A DNA stretch of 64,000 nucleotides, from positions 687,967,702 through 688,031,701 of the forward strand of contig OX422208.1 of NCBI GenBank assembly GCA_949130495.1, written 5' to 3'. The notes below the pieces were generated by a model. That model made no database searches and was not told the DNA's origin. It saw nothing but the letters and a program-made list of their open reading frames with translations. The translations under genes were made by a program, and so were the position numbers. The stretch is from Sambucus nigra. Taxonomy: Eukaryota; Streptophyta; Magnoliopsida; Dipsacales; Adoxaceae. Positions 11,028-22,148 of this stretch are shown here, piece after piece (positions within the stretch are counted from its first letter, which is position 1; each line of letters begins with the position of its first letter).

Positions 11028-12103
11028 TATAACATCTTTGGATTTTATAGTCTTAAGTCAAATAATTCAAATGTTTAAGAGAAATTATTTTGGTATTGGT
11101 CATAGTTAGTCTTTTTTCTTGTTTAGGCTATTTTGGCATATCCCATTAAAAACCAAACTGACTCCAGCATTCAAGACTCCCCTACATGCCATAAAGTAAT
11201 AAAACAATTGGTGTTTAACATTATTCATAAATTTTATTTGGGAGGTTGATTTTTTTATTAAAATAAAAACCGGACTTTTTAGTTTAAAAGAAAATAACCT
11301 CGTTCAAATGAAATCAACTTCTCGTTCAAACGAAGTGGGTTGTTTGTTGGCTCATTAGATCTACGTCGAACCAACATCCAACGAAGGCATTATGTTTGAA
11401 TTCATTAGAATCTTGTTCTAACGAGATCGATTTCTCATTTGAACGAACTGTGTTTTCATTCAAATGAAATGGATTTCTCATTCAAATGACTTCTAATTTT
11501 GTTCGAACGAATTTGTCGCCTCGAATTTTGTGTTAAGTCTATAAATACCTATTTTGAGCTCTTTTTTCATGGGGCTTTGGAAAAAATGTAAACATAATAT
11601 CTTTACCAATGTTTTTCCATCTTTTGGATTTCCAAACACTTTTTAATTCACAATTTATATCCCTAAATAGCTTTGATAATATTTTTTAAATCCTAGAAAG
11701 TTTTGTATATTTTCATACATACTTGTGGTGAGAGATCTCTACGACTGAATTTGTGAACCCGAGGTATCATGGAAGACGAATGTTGAAGGTTGAATCGGTG
11801 GATACTGAGCGTGGACCCCCACATGTGGACTGCTCTGTATCGGAGTGGTATTCTTTTGAATGTTTTGTAAGTAAGTTGTCTTATAAAACTTTCTAAACTT
11901 CTTTAAAAGGGGTTTTGCCTTAAAAAGGAATTTTTCCTCATAATTATTTCTGATTTCATGCCTAGTTTCTTTTTTTGTGATTGGGATGATCATCATATGC
12001 AAACCTAATTTAATGAAAGATTAAAATTTGGTAAAAATTGGATTCGTGTGTTTGGAGGCATTTGATTAAATAAGTTAATACATTAATATCGTGCACACTC
12101 TCA
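11028..12103 (+). mobile_element. 5' LTR of gag-only copia copy 2
   Basis: Bounded on the right by CTCTCA and the PBS at 12106. The left end is placed at TATAACATC (TG start mutated to TA) because the next 100 bases follow the start of the intact LTR at 37852 block by block. The middle has the TTCGAACGA-type cluster in a decayed form (11300-11515), again as in the 37852 LTR. About 1.08 kb. Confidence 0.65.
11300..11515. repeat. Decayed TTCGAACGA cluster
   Basis: Repeated motifs such as GTTCAAATGA, GTTCAAACGA, ATTCAAATGA and GTTCGAACGA. Most differ from the 38230 cluster by C-to-T or G-to-A changes at CpG. Confidence 0.75.
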
Positions 12104-12105
12104 GA

Positions 12106-12230
12106 TTGGTATCAAAGCGGGTAATACTAAAATATTGTGTGATACTGATTTTTCCGAACTTTTTTTTTAAATAGAAATTTTTTCAGATTGGTATTAGAGT
12201 CGATTACACAAAAATATTGCGATCGTTTTT
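12106..12230 (+). other. Primer binding site with a duplicated neighbour
   Basis: TTGGTATCAAAGCGG follows the LTR end. About 82 bases later a second copy, CAGATTGGTATTAGAGTCG at 12183, is followed by a similar AAAATATTG context. The first copy adjoins the LTR and is the likely primer site. Confidence 0.7.
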
Positions 12231-12291
12231 CGTAAAAAAATGATATCAATTTTTTTTGAAAAATTGTTAATCTAAAAAAGGTCGGATTTCA

Positions 12292-12467
12292 ATGGATAAT
12301 TTATATAATCGAATGCCCATTTTTTATGGTTACAACTATGAATATTGGAAATCTAGGACGAGGTTAGCATTAAAAGAAATTGATGAATGTGCTTGGTTAG
12401 TTTGTGAAAGAGGGTGGACACCACCCACAATGAGATTCGACAATGTCGCCAGCCCGAAACCAGTTTC
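12292..12467 (+). pseudogene. Copia gag N-terminus, gag-only copy 2 (part 1)
   Basis: Begins ATGGATAATTTATATAATCG and encodes MPIFYGYNYEYWKSRTRLAL and ACAWLVCERG-like residues followed by WTPPT. This is the N-terminal region of copia-type gag (DUF4219-like start, then UBN2), and corresponds to 39592-39740 in the better copy (GSNYAY.KARMKSAIK, WSPPTHV). The coding region stops abruptly at 12467, where the short LTR element is inserted; the gag continues at 15470. The residues encoded after 12468 are LTR sequence. Confidence 0.85.
12463..12467. repeat. Target site duplication, left (GTTTC)
   Basis: GTTTC directly before the LTR start TGTAACGCC at 12468; repeated at 15465-15469. Confidence 0.92.
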
Positions 12468-15464
12468 TGTAACGCCACGTGATTTTTAAGCTGTAAAAAT
12501 ATGTGTTAAATTAAAAATTTTGAAAAATAATTTTTTGAAAATCTATTTAATCTTGGTATGTAAAATGTTGATTTTTATATATAAAAAATAAGGTTTTAAG
12601 TGGAATTTAAATGGGGATTAAAATTTGGCAATTGTAACTTTTTTATATAAAAATTGGGGGAGGATCTGGCCTAAGGAGGAAAACAAATCGGTCGTTCGAT
12701 CGAGCTAAATTTTTTTTATAGAAATTTCTTTCACCATCAGCTATAACATATCAAGATTTGAGATAATTCCAATGATCCAATCGTCCCTAATGTTTTTTTA
12801 GTGTTTGTGTTTAATTAGGACTCTTTCTTTAAATCCTTTATATAATGGACGAGTTTAGACTTTTTAAAACACTTTTAATCCTTATCAAAAAGTAGTACCC
12901 TCTCTTATTTACATCTTCTCTCGTAAATAAAACCTAAACCCCATTTAAAATAAGATTCAACCCAAGTTTTGAAGGTCCAAATCGTGTTTTCTCTAGATTG
13001 TTTAACAGCGCGTCTTTACTGTTTTCGCGAGAGGAACACAATTGTGTATTAAGATTTTCAAGACAACTTATTTACATGCGTGAATACTTATGTTGTTCCC
13101 CTTTGATATTATGTGTTTTAAATGTTTCTTAAACACTAATAATTATTATTTTCTTAAAACAAATCTAAAATACTAATTAGGGAAAGTGAAACTAAATTTG
13201 GGAGTATTTTTATTCAAATCTCTAATACAATTTAAGACTCAAAATCTTTACATGCTTAGGTTAGAGTTTGGGATTACATTAGAACTTCTGAAGTTCGCAA
13301 GTAGAATAAATTGTAGGGATGTTATAAATTGATTTCGATATACAAATTCACGTTAATTTGTGCATCTTGTAGAATCAATTTTATATCTTATGGACGAAAA
13401 TTTTAAATGTCTCATATATTAGTCACATGCTAAGAATGGTATTTAATTTTGTAATGTCTGGCATATTTTTTTGGCGCTCGATGCTAGAATGCGCGGGGTG
13501 TTACAGACGGTATCAGAGCATGGTATTAGGTCTCGTAGGTTGTGAGTCTGTTTAGCTTCCCCGTTACCAATCCTTGATCCCCTTTGTTAATTCGTACTCC
13601 TTAAGTTATTTTGTCTAGCATACGTGTTAGCTGTGTTTTTTTGGAGATATGGAGGTTTGTGTTAAGGACATTATAGACATTGAGATTAGAAATAGTAATC
13701 TTGATGTGAGGATCTTTAGAGTTTATTCTGAAAATGATATTTATTTGGTAGATCGTTAGTATAAATTTTAGGTATATCTAATATCGATGCAGTGATGTGA
13801 TTTGAACTAAGAATTTAAGATTGCGATGTCTTTTGGAGTTAGAATCTATTGATGATTTGTGCAAGAGCATTGTAAGTAGTTATTTTCATAGTTATTTTTA
13901 TATATATAGCTAGGAAATATACCGTATCTTTGTTCGTGGGGTATGTGCATGTAGGATTGGATGTATGGGCGCCCAATCATAGCATTCTACGGGTAGGCAT
14001 ATGTAAGCCTTATTTTATTTGCACGACTTTAAGTTTGATACTTACACTTGATCGAATTTTGAGGACAAACTCCTATATTAGTGGGGAGTATATAACACCC
14101 CGTGATTTTTTAGCCTTAAAATTTTTTGTTAAATTAAAAATTTTGAATTTTTTTTTTTTTTGGAATCTAATTAATTTTGGCATACAAAAATGTTGGTTTT
14201 TATATATAAAAAAATAAAGTTTTAAGTGGAATTTAAATCGGGATTAAAATTTGGAAATTGTAACTTTTTATATAAAAATCGGGGGAGGATCTGGCCTACG
14301 GAAGAAACAAAATTGGACTGTCAGATTGAGTTGAATTTTTTACATCAGCTTCGTCTCGCCATCAACTACAGCATATCAATATTTCAACTAATTCTGGTGG
14401 TCTAATCATCCTTAATATTTTTTTAGTGTTTGTGTTTATTAGGACTCTTTCTTTAATTCCTTTATATATGGATGAGTTTAGTCTTTTATAAAACACTTTT
14501 AACCCTTCTCAAAAAGCAGTAGCCTACATTATTTACATATCCTCTCATCTACAAAACCTAAACCCCATTTAAAATCAAGATTCAACCCAAGTTTTAAAGG
14601 TCCAAACCGTGTTTTCTTTAGATCATTCAAAAGCATGTCTTTATTGTTTTCACGAGAGGATCTCAATAGTGTAATAAGAATTTCGGGGAAGAATTTTATG
14701 AGTTTTCAAATGATGATTTTAAGGTACGAGGTTTACACAATATGCTCCTCCAAATCTCTCAAGATTATTTCTTACTTCTCAGTTATTTGTATTCTTCTTA
14801 AAATGTTGTGGTATTTATAGTAATCATATGTGTTATTCGATTGAGATATGGTCTATTTGTTTATATGGGCATGGTGCCATGAAATTTTAATATGGAACTG
14901 AGAATGGTCAGTAGCCAAAAGTCCAATTGCAGAAATAAGGGTTTAAGAAGCCTGGGTGAGGTGAGGTGTGTCCTGGTGTCCTATTGATGTGTTATTGATA
15001 AAACGATTGGTACAATGTTCGGGTGTCACATTGGAATCGTATAGAGTTTTGAATTATTGCATTTTTTCACCGTTATTTTATTGAGCATCTCTTCTTCTCA
15101 TATTATGTACTTGCCTATTTTTTTAGTGGCGGGTAAGCGTGAATTTGGACGTTACTGATTTATGAAGTGCATTTAGAGCACAAAAATTTGAGAATGTCAT
15201 TTTATACAAGTCAGTAATGTAAATATTTGGGATCTTAGCGTTATTTTGAGTGAGACTAAAACTGTAATTATTTAGAGGTGTATTCTACCTACCTTTGTTG
15301 ATATGAGACATTTTAGCTTGACGGGGAAATTTTGGATTGGATGTTATGTATTTTGATGACCTGTCACGTTTATTTTTGTGGGATAAAGATGCTCTATATG
15401 GATTGTTGAGTAATTTACTTTAATTTTAAATACAGTGACACCTCAATTGTCTCAGAGTGTTACA
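12468..15464 (+). mobile_element. Short non-coding LTR retrotransposon, complete
   Basis: Two LTRs flank only 585 bases. The left LTR 12468-13505 runs TGTAACGCC to GGGGTGTTACA; the right LTR 14091-15464 runs TATAACACCCCG (TG mutated to TA) to GAGTGTTACA. After the left LTR comes the PBS GGTATCAGAGCATGG (13509), and before the right LTR a short purine run (GTGGGGAGTA). The right LTR is about 335 bases longer, so the left has lost a piece. No gag or pol is present, so it must have moved with proteins of another element. Both ends carry GTTTC. It sits in the copia gag, in the same orientation. The 45856 solo LTR is a relative. Confidence 0.9.
13506..14090 (+). other. Internal region of the short LTR element, non-coding
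   Basis: PBS at its start, purine run at its end. No ORF with recognisable similarity. Confidence 0.75.
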
Positions 15465-15469
15465 GTTTC
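15465..15469. repeat. Target site duplication, right (GTTTC)
   Basis: Exact copy of the duplication at 12463-12467. Confidence 0.92.
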
Positions 15470-16512
15470 TTCATGGACTGATGATGAGTTTAAGTGGAGT
15501 AATAGTAACTCTCGCGGTTTGAATTCCATCTCGAAAGCCATCATCCCTGATGAGTTCCTCCTCATTATGACGTGCACCAGGTCTAAGGAAACATTGGATA
15601 CCTTCTAACTCACTCACGAGGATATCAAAACTATAAAAGCATCAAAGCTGCAAAATTTGGCCACCCAATTTGAGACCATTACCATGTTAGAGTCCAAGTC
15701 TTTTGATGAGTTTTATGCACATTTGTTGGACATAGTTAATTTTAGTTTTCATTTGAGTGACAAAATTCATGAAATGAGAGTTGTTAAGAAAATTTTGAGG
15801 TCGATCCCTACCCTCTTTATTCATAAGGTCACCGTTTGGGATCCTAGACACTCTTAGGTTGTAAAGAACTTATTAGAGATCTTCAGACATTTGAGATTGA
15901 TATGTTCCCTAAAACTAAATAAACCTTACTAAGTACGAATTTCTTTAAAGATTAAAACTAAGAAAAAGAAGAAAGAAAAATTTTGTAAGTCCAAACCTGA
16001 AGTTGATTTTGATTATGATGACTTGGCTCTTTTTGCAAAAGAATTCAAAAAAATTCTCAAATTTTCCAAAGAAAAGATTTTTGAGAAAAATAAAAATAAG
16101 AATGAGGGAACGAGGGGGGAGAGATATAGGAAGAGGTTAGATGTTATGAATGTGAGGGTAAATATCATAAGGCACCTAAGTGTCCCACTAGGATTAAGAA
16201 AAAGGGCAACAAAGTTGTAAATAAGACACTCTTAGCGATAGTTGCGTCGAGTTAGTTGATTTATAGGAAGAATTACCACATGAACCGTTTGTTTCTTTCA
16301 TGGCTAGTCAGCGTATCACTTCTAGTTTGTCCCATGCCGATGAGGACATATTTAAATAAAATTCTCGATGATGTTTCTATTCATTTGGCAGATAGTGAGA
16401 GTGGGGAAGAAAATGTGAGTGAGGAAGAAGGTGGTGTCTAAAAGGCATTTAGTGTTCTTTACACCGAAACTTTGAAAATAAAAAATTTTGAGTAAGGATT
16501 TGTCTCTTAGGG
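15470..16512 (+). pseudogene. Copia gag, gag-only copy 2 (part 2)
   Basis: Resumes the gag interrupted at 12467. SWTDDEFKWSNSNSRGLN at 15475-15530 matches the same place in the 39592 copy (WSENEFKLSNFNSRGLN). The core follows: LQNLATQFETITM, FDEFYAHLLDIVNFSF, MRVVKKILRSIP. A stop precedes 15620 and frameshifts follow 15850. A CCHC zinc knuckle survives in frame 2 at 16142-16183 (C-YE-C-EGKY-H-KAPK-C), which would bind RNA. After an acidic stretch (SESGEENVSEEEGG near 16395-16440) the sequence matches the 39592 copy to about 16512 and is then cut by a chromovirus LTR. No pol is seen. Confidence 0.85.
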
Positions 16513-16513
16513 A

Positions 16514-17662
16514 GTTATACCCCGTGGTTTTAATGACTTTTAAAAAGGGTTATATTTTAAATTAATGGATTAATTGGATTTTAATATTAATTGATTCATT
16601 TGGGTTTTATCTGAATTATTGATATTAAAATGGATGATTCTGAATATTACTTAAAGATATTTAGGTAATATATGAATGTGATGTTATTAATATTGCTGTG
16701 AATTGTTAATTCAGTAATTTGAATTTTTAGTCGGACGCGGTATGGGACGTGTCAGGACTAATTTGTTAAATTAAAAAGGGAACTTATTTTTATATCGACC
16801 TTATAGTCATTTCAAGTGTGTCGTTGCGTCCGTAACGGTTAAAATAGTCAGAAAAGTCTATTTGGATGTTGGTTTTGGATCTCGGGTCATTTAGAAATGA
16901 AAAGACAACCCAAAAGGGAATTTCGGTCATTTTTACAAGGGGATGAATAGTGATTTCGGATTTTGTCTTAGTATAAGTATTTGGAGATTAGTTGAACTTG
17001 GGTCCATTCATCTCTTCTACACAAAATTGAAAGGTCATCTTCTTAGAGAGAGTGAAAGGTTTCTTGGGAAGAGAAAAACTTGCTTGGAAAGGAGGAGAAC
17101 CAAAGAATCAAAGGTCACCACCACCAACCACCACCGAAAGTTGGCCGAAAAAGGGGAGAACCACCTGTGATATACAACCCCAAAGGATCAGACCTTCATT
17201 AGAGGCAAGTGTTTGATATTTGCAATCTAAGTTTGTATATTGTCCATGTTAGAATAGTTATAAAAAGAGATAATTTTGCATGTTTGGTAGATAATGAAGT
17301 ATTGTTAATGGATTTCTGAAAAATAGAAGTTTATAGGAATCAAACTCATGTTGTAGGTAGATAGTAATCCACGAAATTATCATAAATCTGTTGAAGAAAT
17401 GCTCATGTATAAAATTTTCTGGAAAAAGAGGATAAACATATGCTTTTATTTCAAACTCTTGATGATTATAGGATGTTTAGAGCATTAGAAATCATACACA
17501 TATGTTGCTATATCATGTAGTAAGGTTTATAAGGAATTTGGGTTGTTAATATGAAGGTTTGAATGATTTAAAGTGATGAAACCCGTAGTAGAAGAAATGC
17601 AGAAAACTGGGTTATTATTTGGGCGATCGATCGATCGACCCCCTGCCTTCGATCGATCGACC
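16514..17662 (+). mobile_element. Chromovirus LTR fragment
   Basis: Starts TTATACCCCGTGG, a decayed TGTAATACCCCG. It follows the order of the LTR at 61750: 'GGACGTGTCAGGACTAA', 'TCATTTCAAGTGTGTCG', 'AAATAGTCAGAAAAGT', then a leader-like purine-rich part at 17040-17170, and the CGATCGAT cluster at 17624-17662. Directly after the cluster it changes to minus-strand Tat gag. The 3' half of the LTR is missing. Confidence 0.75.
17624..17662. repeat. CGATCGATCGAC dyads
   Basis: Two units, CGATCGATCGATCGACC and CGATCGATCGACC, separated by about 10 bases. Confidence 0.9.
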
Positions 17663-17664
17663 TC

Positions 17665-18840
17665 CGCGGGTTGATCCTAAAATTGTTCTAGAAAAGGCTC
17701 GATAATGAATCTCGTCATGCACAAAATAAATATCTGAGGCAACTTAATACCGCTCTATATGTAGTATAGGATCCAATGTTCCATCGTACTTGGGAGTAAC
17801 GACGTGTTGTTTGAACTTCACGGGCGTTAGATAACCCACAATTGGTAACGTAAAGGGGGGCCCTTATATGAAACCTCTCTAAAGAGGTTTCTTATTCTTT
17901 ATGATTTTTCTTAGGAGATCCTCTAATATTTGGATTGACAGATTTAACCGTCACTATCTTACCTTTTTATCCTTGTCTTTTAGTTGATCTCTCTACCTAT
18001 GAAGTCTGCTCAGCTTTAATCGACCCTCGAACAGTTGGTCTTGACCTGTATGAAAGCTCATCCTTTTTGGTTTCATATCTATATTCTTTGAGCCCCCTTC
18101 ATTAGTGTTCTCTTTCCACTATTGTCCCCAAATAACCGAATGGAGGCCCTCTGCTAAGTCTCTCCAAAATTCTTCGACGTTCTAGAGAGTAAGTTTAGTC
18201 ATCATCGTATCCACCTGTTGGAATAGCGGATATGGACTCTAGTCTGTAAGGCCTGAGACCTCATTCAGATCCATTGTGCCTAAACCTACTAGCCTCTCTG
18301 CGTGAGTCCTAATCAAATTGTTTGGGATTCTCCCCTTACCTCTCATGGTAAATCTACCTACTATCTTTGTACAGAGCCAGAAGAGTCATTTCCTACCTTC
18401 ATTCTAGGTTTTCACCACTTGTTGGGATTGCTAGATTCTCTTTCAACCTGTTTTGTTCAGTTAGGATGCTTTGCATCAACTTATTGACACTTTCTTACAT
18501 ATCGTTCTAGCTTTTATCCAGGTGACATAATATTTCGTGTAGGTTATTAGTATCTATAAGCGTGGAAGGTGAAGCTTCCTTTGTGGACCTGCTACTCTTT
18601 GGATTTTCACCCATTTTCATGATATCACAACCTAAAAAACAGTGCATAAGCATGAGTTGTGATGAGAAGAAGGCTATAGATAAAGGGATTGTGTTTGGTT
18701 ATGGAACCAGACTTAAATTAGATTTAAAAGAATGTTTATAACTAGTAGGATCGAAGTCAACAAAATAGAGTGTTCCCAGGACTGAGGATCTTGGAGTATT
18801 AAGAGAAAAATTGGTATAAAACATCGATAGGCTTGTCATG
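17665..18840 (-). pseudogene. Tat-lineage gag N-terminal part (element C)
   Basis: On the minus strand after a PBS-like start. An ATG near 18617 begins MGENPKSSRSTKEASPST, followed by a helical region (LHEILCHLDKS, NKLMQSILTEQNRL). Near its end, KYDGTLDPILHIERY (about 17740-17790) and HDEIHYRAFS correspond to the DGTxDPxxHxxxF and CRAFP motifs of Tat-group gag. Several stops are present. It is cut at 17665 by the chromovirus LTR piece. The element's LTR is at 18866-19529. Confidence 0.75.
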
Positions 18841-18844
18841 GCGT

Positions 18845-18865
18845 TTCCCACAGATGGTGCTAATT
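18845..18865 (-). other. Tat-type primer binding region (element C)
   Basis: Minus strand reads TTAGCACCATCTGTGGGAA, close to the TTGGCACCRTCTGTGGGA seen after 5' LTRs of Tat elements. Confidence 0.75.
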
Positions 18866-19529
18866 TGTAAACGCCTAAAATTTGTTTACGAATTTATGTC
18901 TTATCTAAATACACTAATCTTAGATTCGCAACAGATAAAGAAAGACTAACTAGAGAAATGCTGGTCTAGAGTGAGAATAATGGAGAAAAGATGAGAAAAA
19001 GACAAGGAACCCATGTTTACGTGGTTTGGCCCAGTGCAGTGACTATGTCCATAAGTGATATAGTTGTTTGAATTAGATCCAATGGTTAATAGCCATTGAT
19101 GCGGGGAGAATTTCAAGTTTCTCTTACTCACTCTATAACACGGGCAACATAATAGTAAGGAAAAGTCTCTCTATCCCTTTTAGGGTGGACCATATTCCAT
19201 ATTTATACATGCTCCGTGTGGGCCTAAAGAGAGAGAACGTAGTGGAGACAAAAAGAGTCTTGGGAGATAGGTGGCCTGCCTTTATAGATTAGGCAGGTGC
19301 ACCTTGTTACATGATTTTATATAAAGGTGGGACGAGTATACGTTTCCCATCAACAATGGGGAAATAATAAATCTCAAATATCTCATCCACACCATATTTA
19401 TGGTACAACAACAGTAATGCAACGAGCACTCGGATTGATCACCTTACGGAGACCATGCACTATAGCGTCATTTAACCTTTTAACCTCAATATAATGGCTT
19501 GCTATATGAGATTCCATTATGGTGTCACA
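18866..19529 (-). mobile_element. LTR of Tat element C
   Basis: Lies immediately upstream of the Tat PBS region; on the minus strand it ends GGCGTTTACA at 18866. The start is placed at TGTGACACC (19529), just where RNase H similarity of the neighbouring Tat element fades. About 660 bases. The exact outer end is uncertain. Confidence 0.6.
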
Positions 19530-19534
19530 AAGAT

Positions 19535-20211
19535 TATTCCAACTCACATGCACTCTCATTTGATGCATCATTCATGAAAAGTTTCCAAGTTTGTTCATCC
19601 TCACTGATTACCAATGACTCTAGAATTGAATTTGACTTCTTGTCCTCCTCTCTTGGTGATGTAGAAAATTCTACTAGGAAGTTTGCTATGACTTGACCTG
19701 TGATCCTTGTTTTAGTCTCATACCTGATGTCAAATTGCACTTGCTCCAGGGACCACTAGGCCATTCCATTTTTGAAGTCATATTTTTTGAATGCATCTTT
19801 CAAAGGATATATTGTGGGGATGCTAATAGTATAAGCACCAAAGCTTTCTAGCTATGGTTACCATTGCCAGAACCAATTTCTCGATAGGCATGTACCTAAT
19901 TTCTTCCGCATGGAAAGTATGTCTAACATAGTAGACCAACCTATGTTTTCTAACCTGTAAGAAAACCAGTGTAATGCTGGTTGCGTTATGTGAGATGCCT
20001 AAGTACGTATAGAGATTTTTCCCATCTTTGGGGTTTGATAGTAGGGGAGATCCCAAGTACTGTCTAAGTCCTTCCAAAGATTGATTGCACTCCTTTAAAT
20101 AGATGGTGAGGCTTAACTTATTCAAAGCCTAGAAGAACAGATGACACTTGTCTAATGATGTTGAAATGAATAAATTCAGAGCAACTAGCCTTTCGTGATG
20201 ACCTAGATATC
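19535..20211 (-). pseudogene. Tat-lineage RT end and RNase H (element A, 3' part)
   Basis: Minus-strand pol. From 20211: RLVALNLFIST, CHLFF, LEGLRQYLGSP, then RNase H with LSNPKDGKNLYTYLG, LVYYVRHTFHAEEIRYMPIEKL (19823-20125) and, in a second ORF, QFDIRYETKTRITGQVIANF. It fades at WKLFMNDAS near 19545, the start of the second RNase H-like domain, at the edge of element C's LTR. The upstream half of this same RT lies at 35175-35580; what separates them is the CACTA-like block. The pattern GLxQYLGSP and YPxxEKLxLA is typical of Tat, not chromovirus, pol. Confidence 0.88.
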
Positions 20212-20247
20212 TGTAAGAGTAGTTGGACTCAGTACACCAAACTAAGA

Positions 20248-20625
20248 GAATGGTCATGGATTCCGGACTTACTAAGACCCTGGATCACAGAGTCGACTCG
20301 TGACCAAAAAGGGTGTGAGCAAATTTGCTGGTCACAAACCTTATCCCTGACTAAAGGATACAGTCACAAACCGAGGTGTGGGTTAGTATATGACATGCTT
20401 GTCATGGATAAGGTCCATGAACAGTTGGTCATGGACCACATCCGTAATAAGCTAGGTATGGATCAAGGTCATGACCCATCGTTTATAGATGGTTTGTGGT
20501 TGTCACACACGTCGTGGCCCAATGCCTACACATGCTTTTATATGGTCACAGACCACCTCTGTGACTAGATATTTAGCACAAAAAATATAAATTATGGTCA
20601 CGTACTAAGTCCATGACCATATTTA
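20248..20625. repeat. Left subterminal GGTCA repeats
   Basis: Many copies of GGTCATGGAC, GGTCACAAAC and inverse forms. In CACTA elements such subterminal repeats bind the element's own TNPA-like protein. Matches the type of array at 34745-35150. Confidence 0.75.
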
Positions 20626-20643
20626 TTTGAAAAAAATTCAGCC

Positions 20644-20955
20644 CTGTTCTCAAACTGGGAGTCATGAGACTATGTGATTAGTTGCTGTGAGTTATGTTGG
20701 TCAAGTGCGAGTTGTTCATGCCCCTTGTACAGCCGTTCGGGGTTTTTTCCCACTAGTGGCATGTTTTAGAGCCTAAATGTGAAAATTTTCAAATTTCGGT
20801 CCTATTCTTGAATAGGGAGTCCCGAGACTATGAGTTACGTTATTCACGTGCGAGGTGTTCATGCCCTTGTTCGACCGTTTGGGGGTTGTTCGGGGTTCTC
20901 GCCCACTAGCATCACGTCTTAAAACCTAAGTGTGCCTATTTTCAAATTGTTCATT
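20644..20955. repeat. Two-copy direct repeat, about 158 bases
   Basis: Blocks 'GGGAGTCATGAGACTATG', 'GTTCATGCCCCTTGT', 'CCACTAGTGGCATG' are repeated as 'GGGAGTCCCGAGACTATG', 'GTTCATGCCCTTGTT', 'CCACTAGCATCACG'. Confidence 0.85.
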
Positions 20956-21102
20956 TACTTGGTCATAATGCCCATTATATGTATATATAGGTTAGTAGTT
21001 TTGATGGTGGTGGACGCCGAAAGCATCATTAATTTGGTCGATTAATGGATGATGTGTTAGCGAATTACTTACCACTTTGGCTTCCATTACGCGGCTGGGT
21101 AC

Positions 21103-21372
21103 CTATAATTCTTTCGGAACATAAGGTATATTTTTTTCACCATGGTATGTCGATATCTTATAGTCTTGAAATACTCCCCACTTTAGTACATGCAACTCAA
21201 CATAGTTTAAAGACTTATATTTTTCGTTCATACAACGGGTGCACAAACATGAAATCTTGTCACTTCTAAGATTCTTATAAGCGTATTTAAAAAATTCTTG
21301 AACTCCCTTTACATGATTATTTATTATTCGTTTAGTCTCCCCTATCCATTCTTTGCATTGTGGGAAATTCAT
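21103..21372 (-). pseudogene. CACTA transposase-associated domain
   Basis: Minus-strand ORF of 89 residues. Visible: GVQEFFKYAYKN, then KISCLCTRCMNEKYKS (two CxxC pairs), VELHVLKWGVFQDYK and YHGEK. This order is that of the Transposase-associated domain (PF13963) at the N-terminus of plant CACTA TNP2 proteins. The catalytic transposase that should follow downstream (lower coordinates) is absent, because only 900 bases remain before the element end. It is therefore a remnant of an internally deleted copy. It is the best single piece of evidence that the surrounding block is a CACTA element. Confidence 0.8.
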
Positions 21373-21839
21373 TTAATAATCTTCAAATTTCAATCTTCTG
21401 TTAATAGGTTAAAAGAAATGCCATGTTGCTTATAAGAAATTAAACAAATTATGAAAATGTCACAACTTAAACTCAAATTAAACAAATTCTGAAAATGTCA
21501 CAACTAAAACAATATATTATTACAACTGAAACAAAATAGTATTACAACTCAAATTATTACAACTTGATCAACAGAAAAAAAATGTTATTACGAATTGACC
21601 AACAGAAAAACTGGACAAGTGATGAAAAATTTTCATAATACAATTCTTTCCATGCTCTGCTATCAATGTGCACTATTACATCTTCGCAACTGGTGTATAT
21701 TTCATCAACCATCAACTAAGTCTCACCCTTTTACAATGGCTGATTATGTGCTTCGGTTCCAATAACTACGAAGATGAGTGTTCACACACCAACAATCCTA
21801 CTATTAGTTAGGTCCTTGAAATATAACTACCCGTCATAG
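21373..21839. other. Non-coding AT-rich stretch
   Basis: No gene seen. Holds short repeats of GAAAATGTCACAACT and ATTACAACT at 21450-21565. Confidence 0.6.
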
Positions 21840-22143
21840 TCACCGTGAGTGGTTGACGATGATCTGAGACCTATGACAGGAGGAAAACTTAGGAAGGAGA
21901 ATGATGAGGGGGCGAGATTTATGATTGGATTGTTGAAGGGGGCAACATTTGTGAAGGAAAACTTGTAGAGAGAGGAAACGAAATACCTTAATAAGGGGGG
22001 AAGGATAACCTTGAGGAGGCATTAGGGGTCAAAAACCTTGAGTAGAAAAGGACACAAGTTTCTTAATTTCACTCGACAAGTCTCCAAGGTCAGTTTTAAT
22101 CTTCTGGACACTAGCACCGGTCTTGAATTGGTGTTCCTCTTAG
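21840..22143 (-). pseudogene. C-terminal part of Transposase_24-like ORF
   Basis: Continues, on the minus strand, the ORF at 24942-25440 that is split by the solo LTR. Visible are KTGASVQKIKTDLGDLSSEI, a helix-like stretch, and a proline/glutamine-rich tail. The link rests on position and on the target duplication that flanks the LTR. Confidence 0.5.
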
Positions 22144-22148
22144 GTCGA
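22144..22148. repeat. Target site duplication, left (GTCGA)
   Basis: GTCGA just before TGATAAGC; repeated exactly at 24937-24941. Confidence 0.93.
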
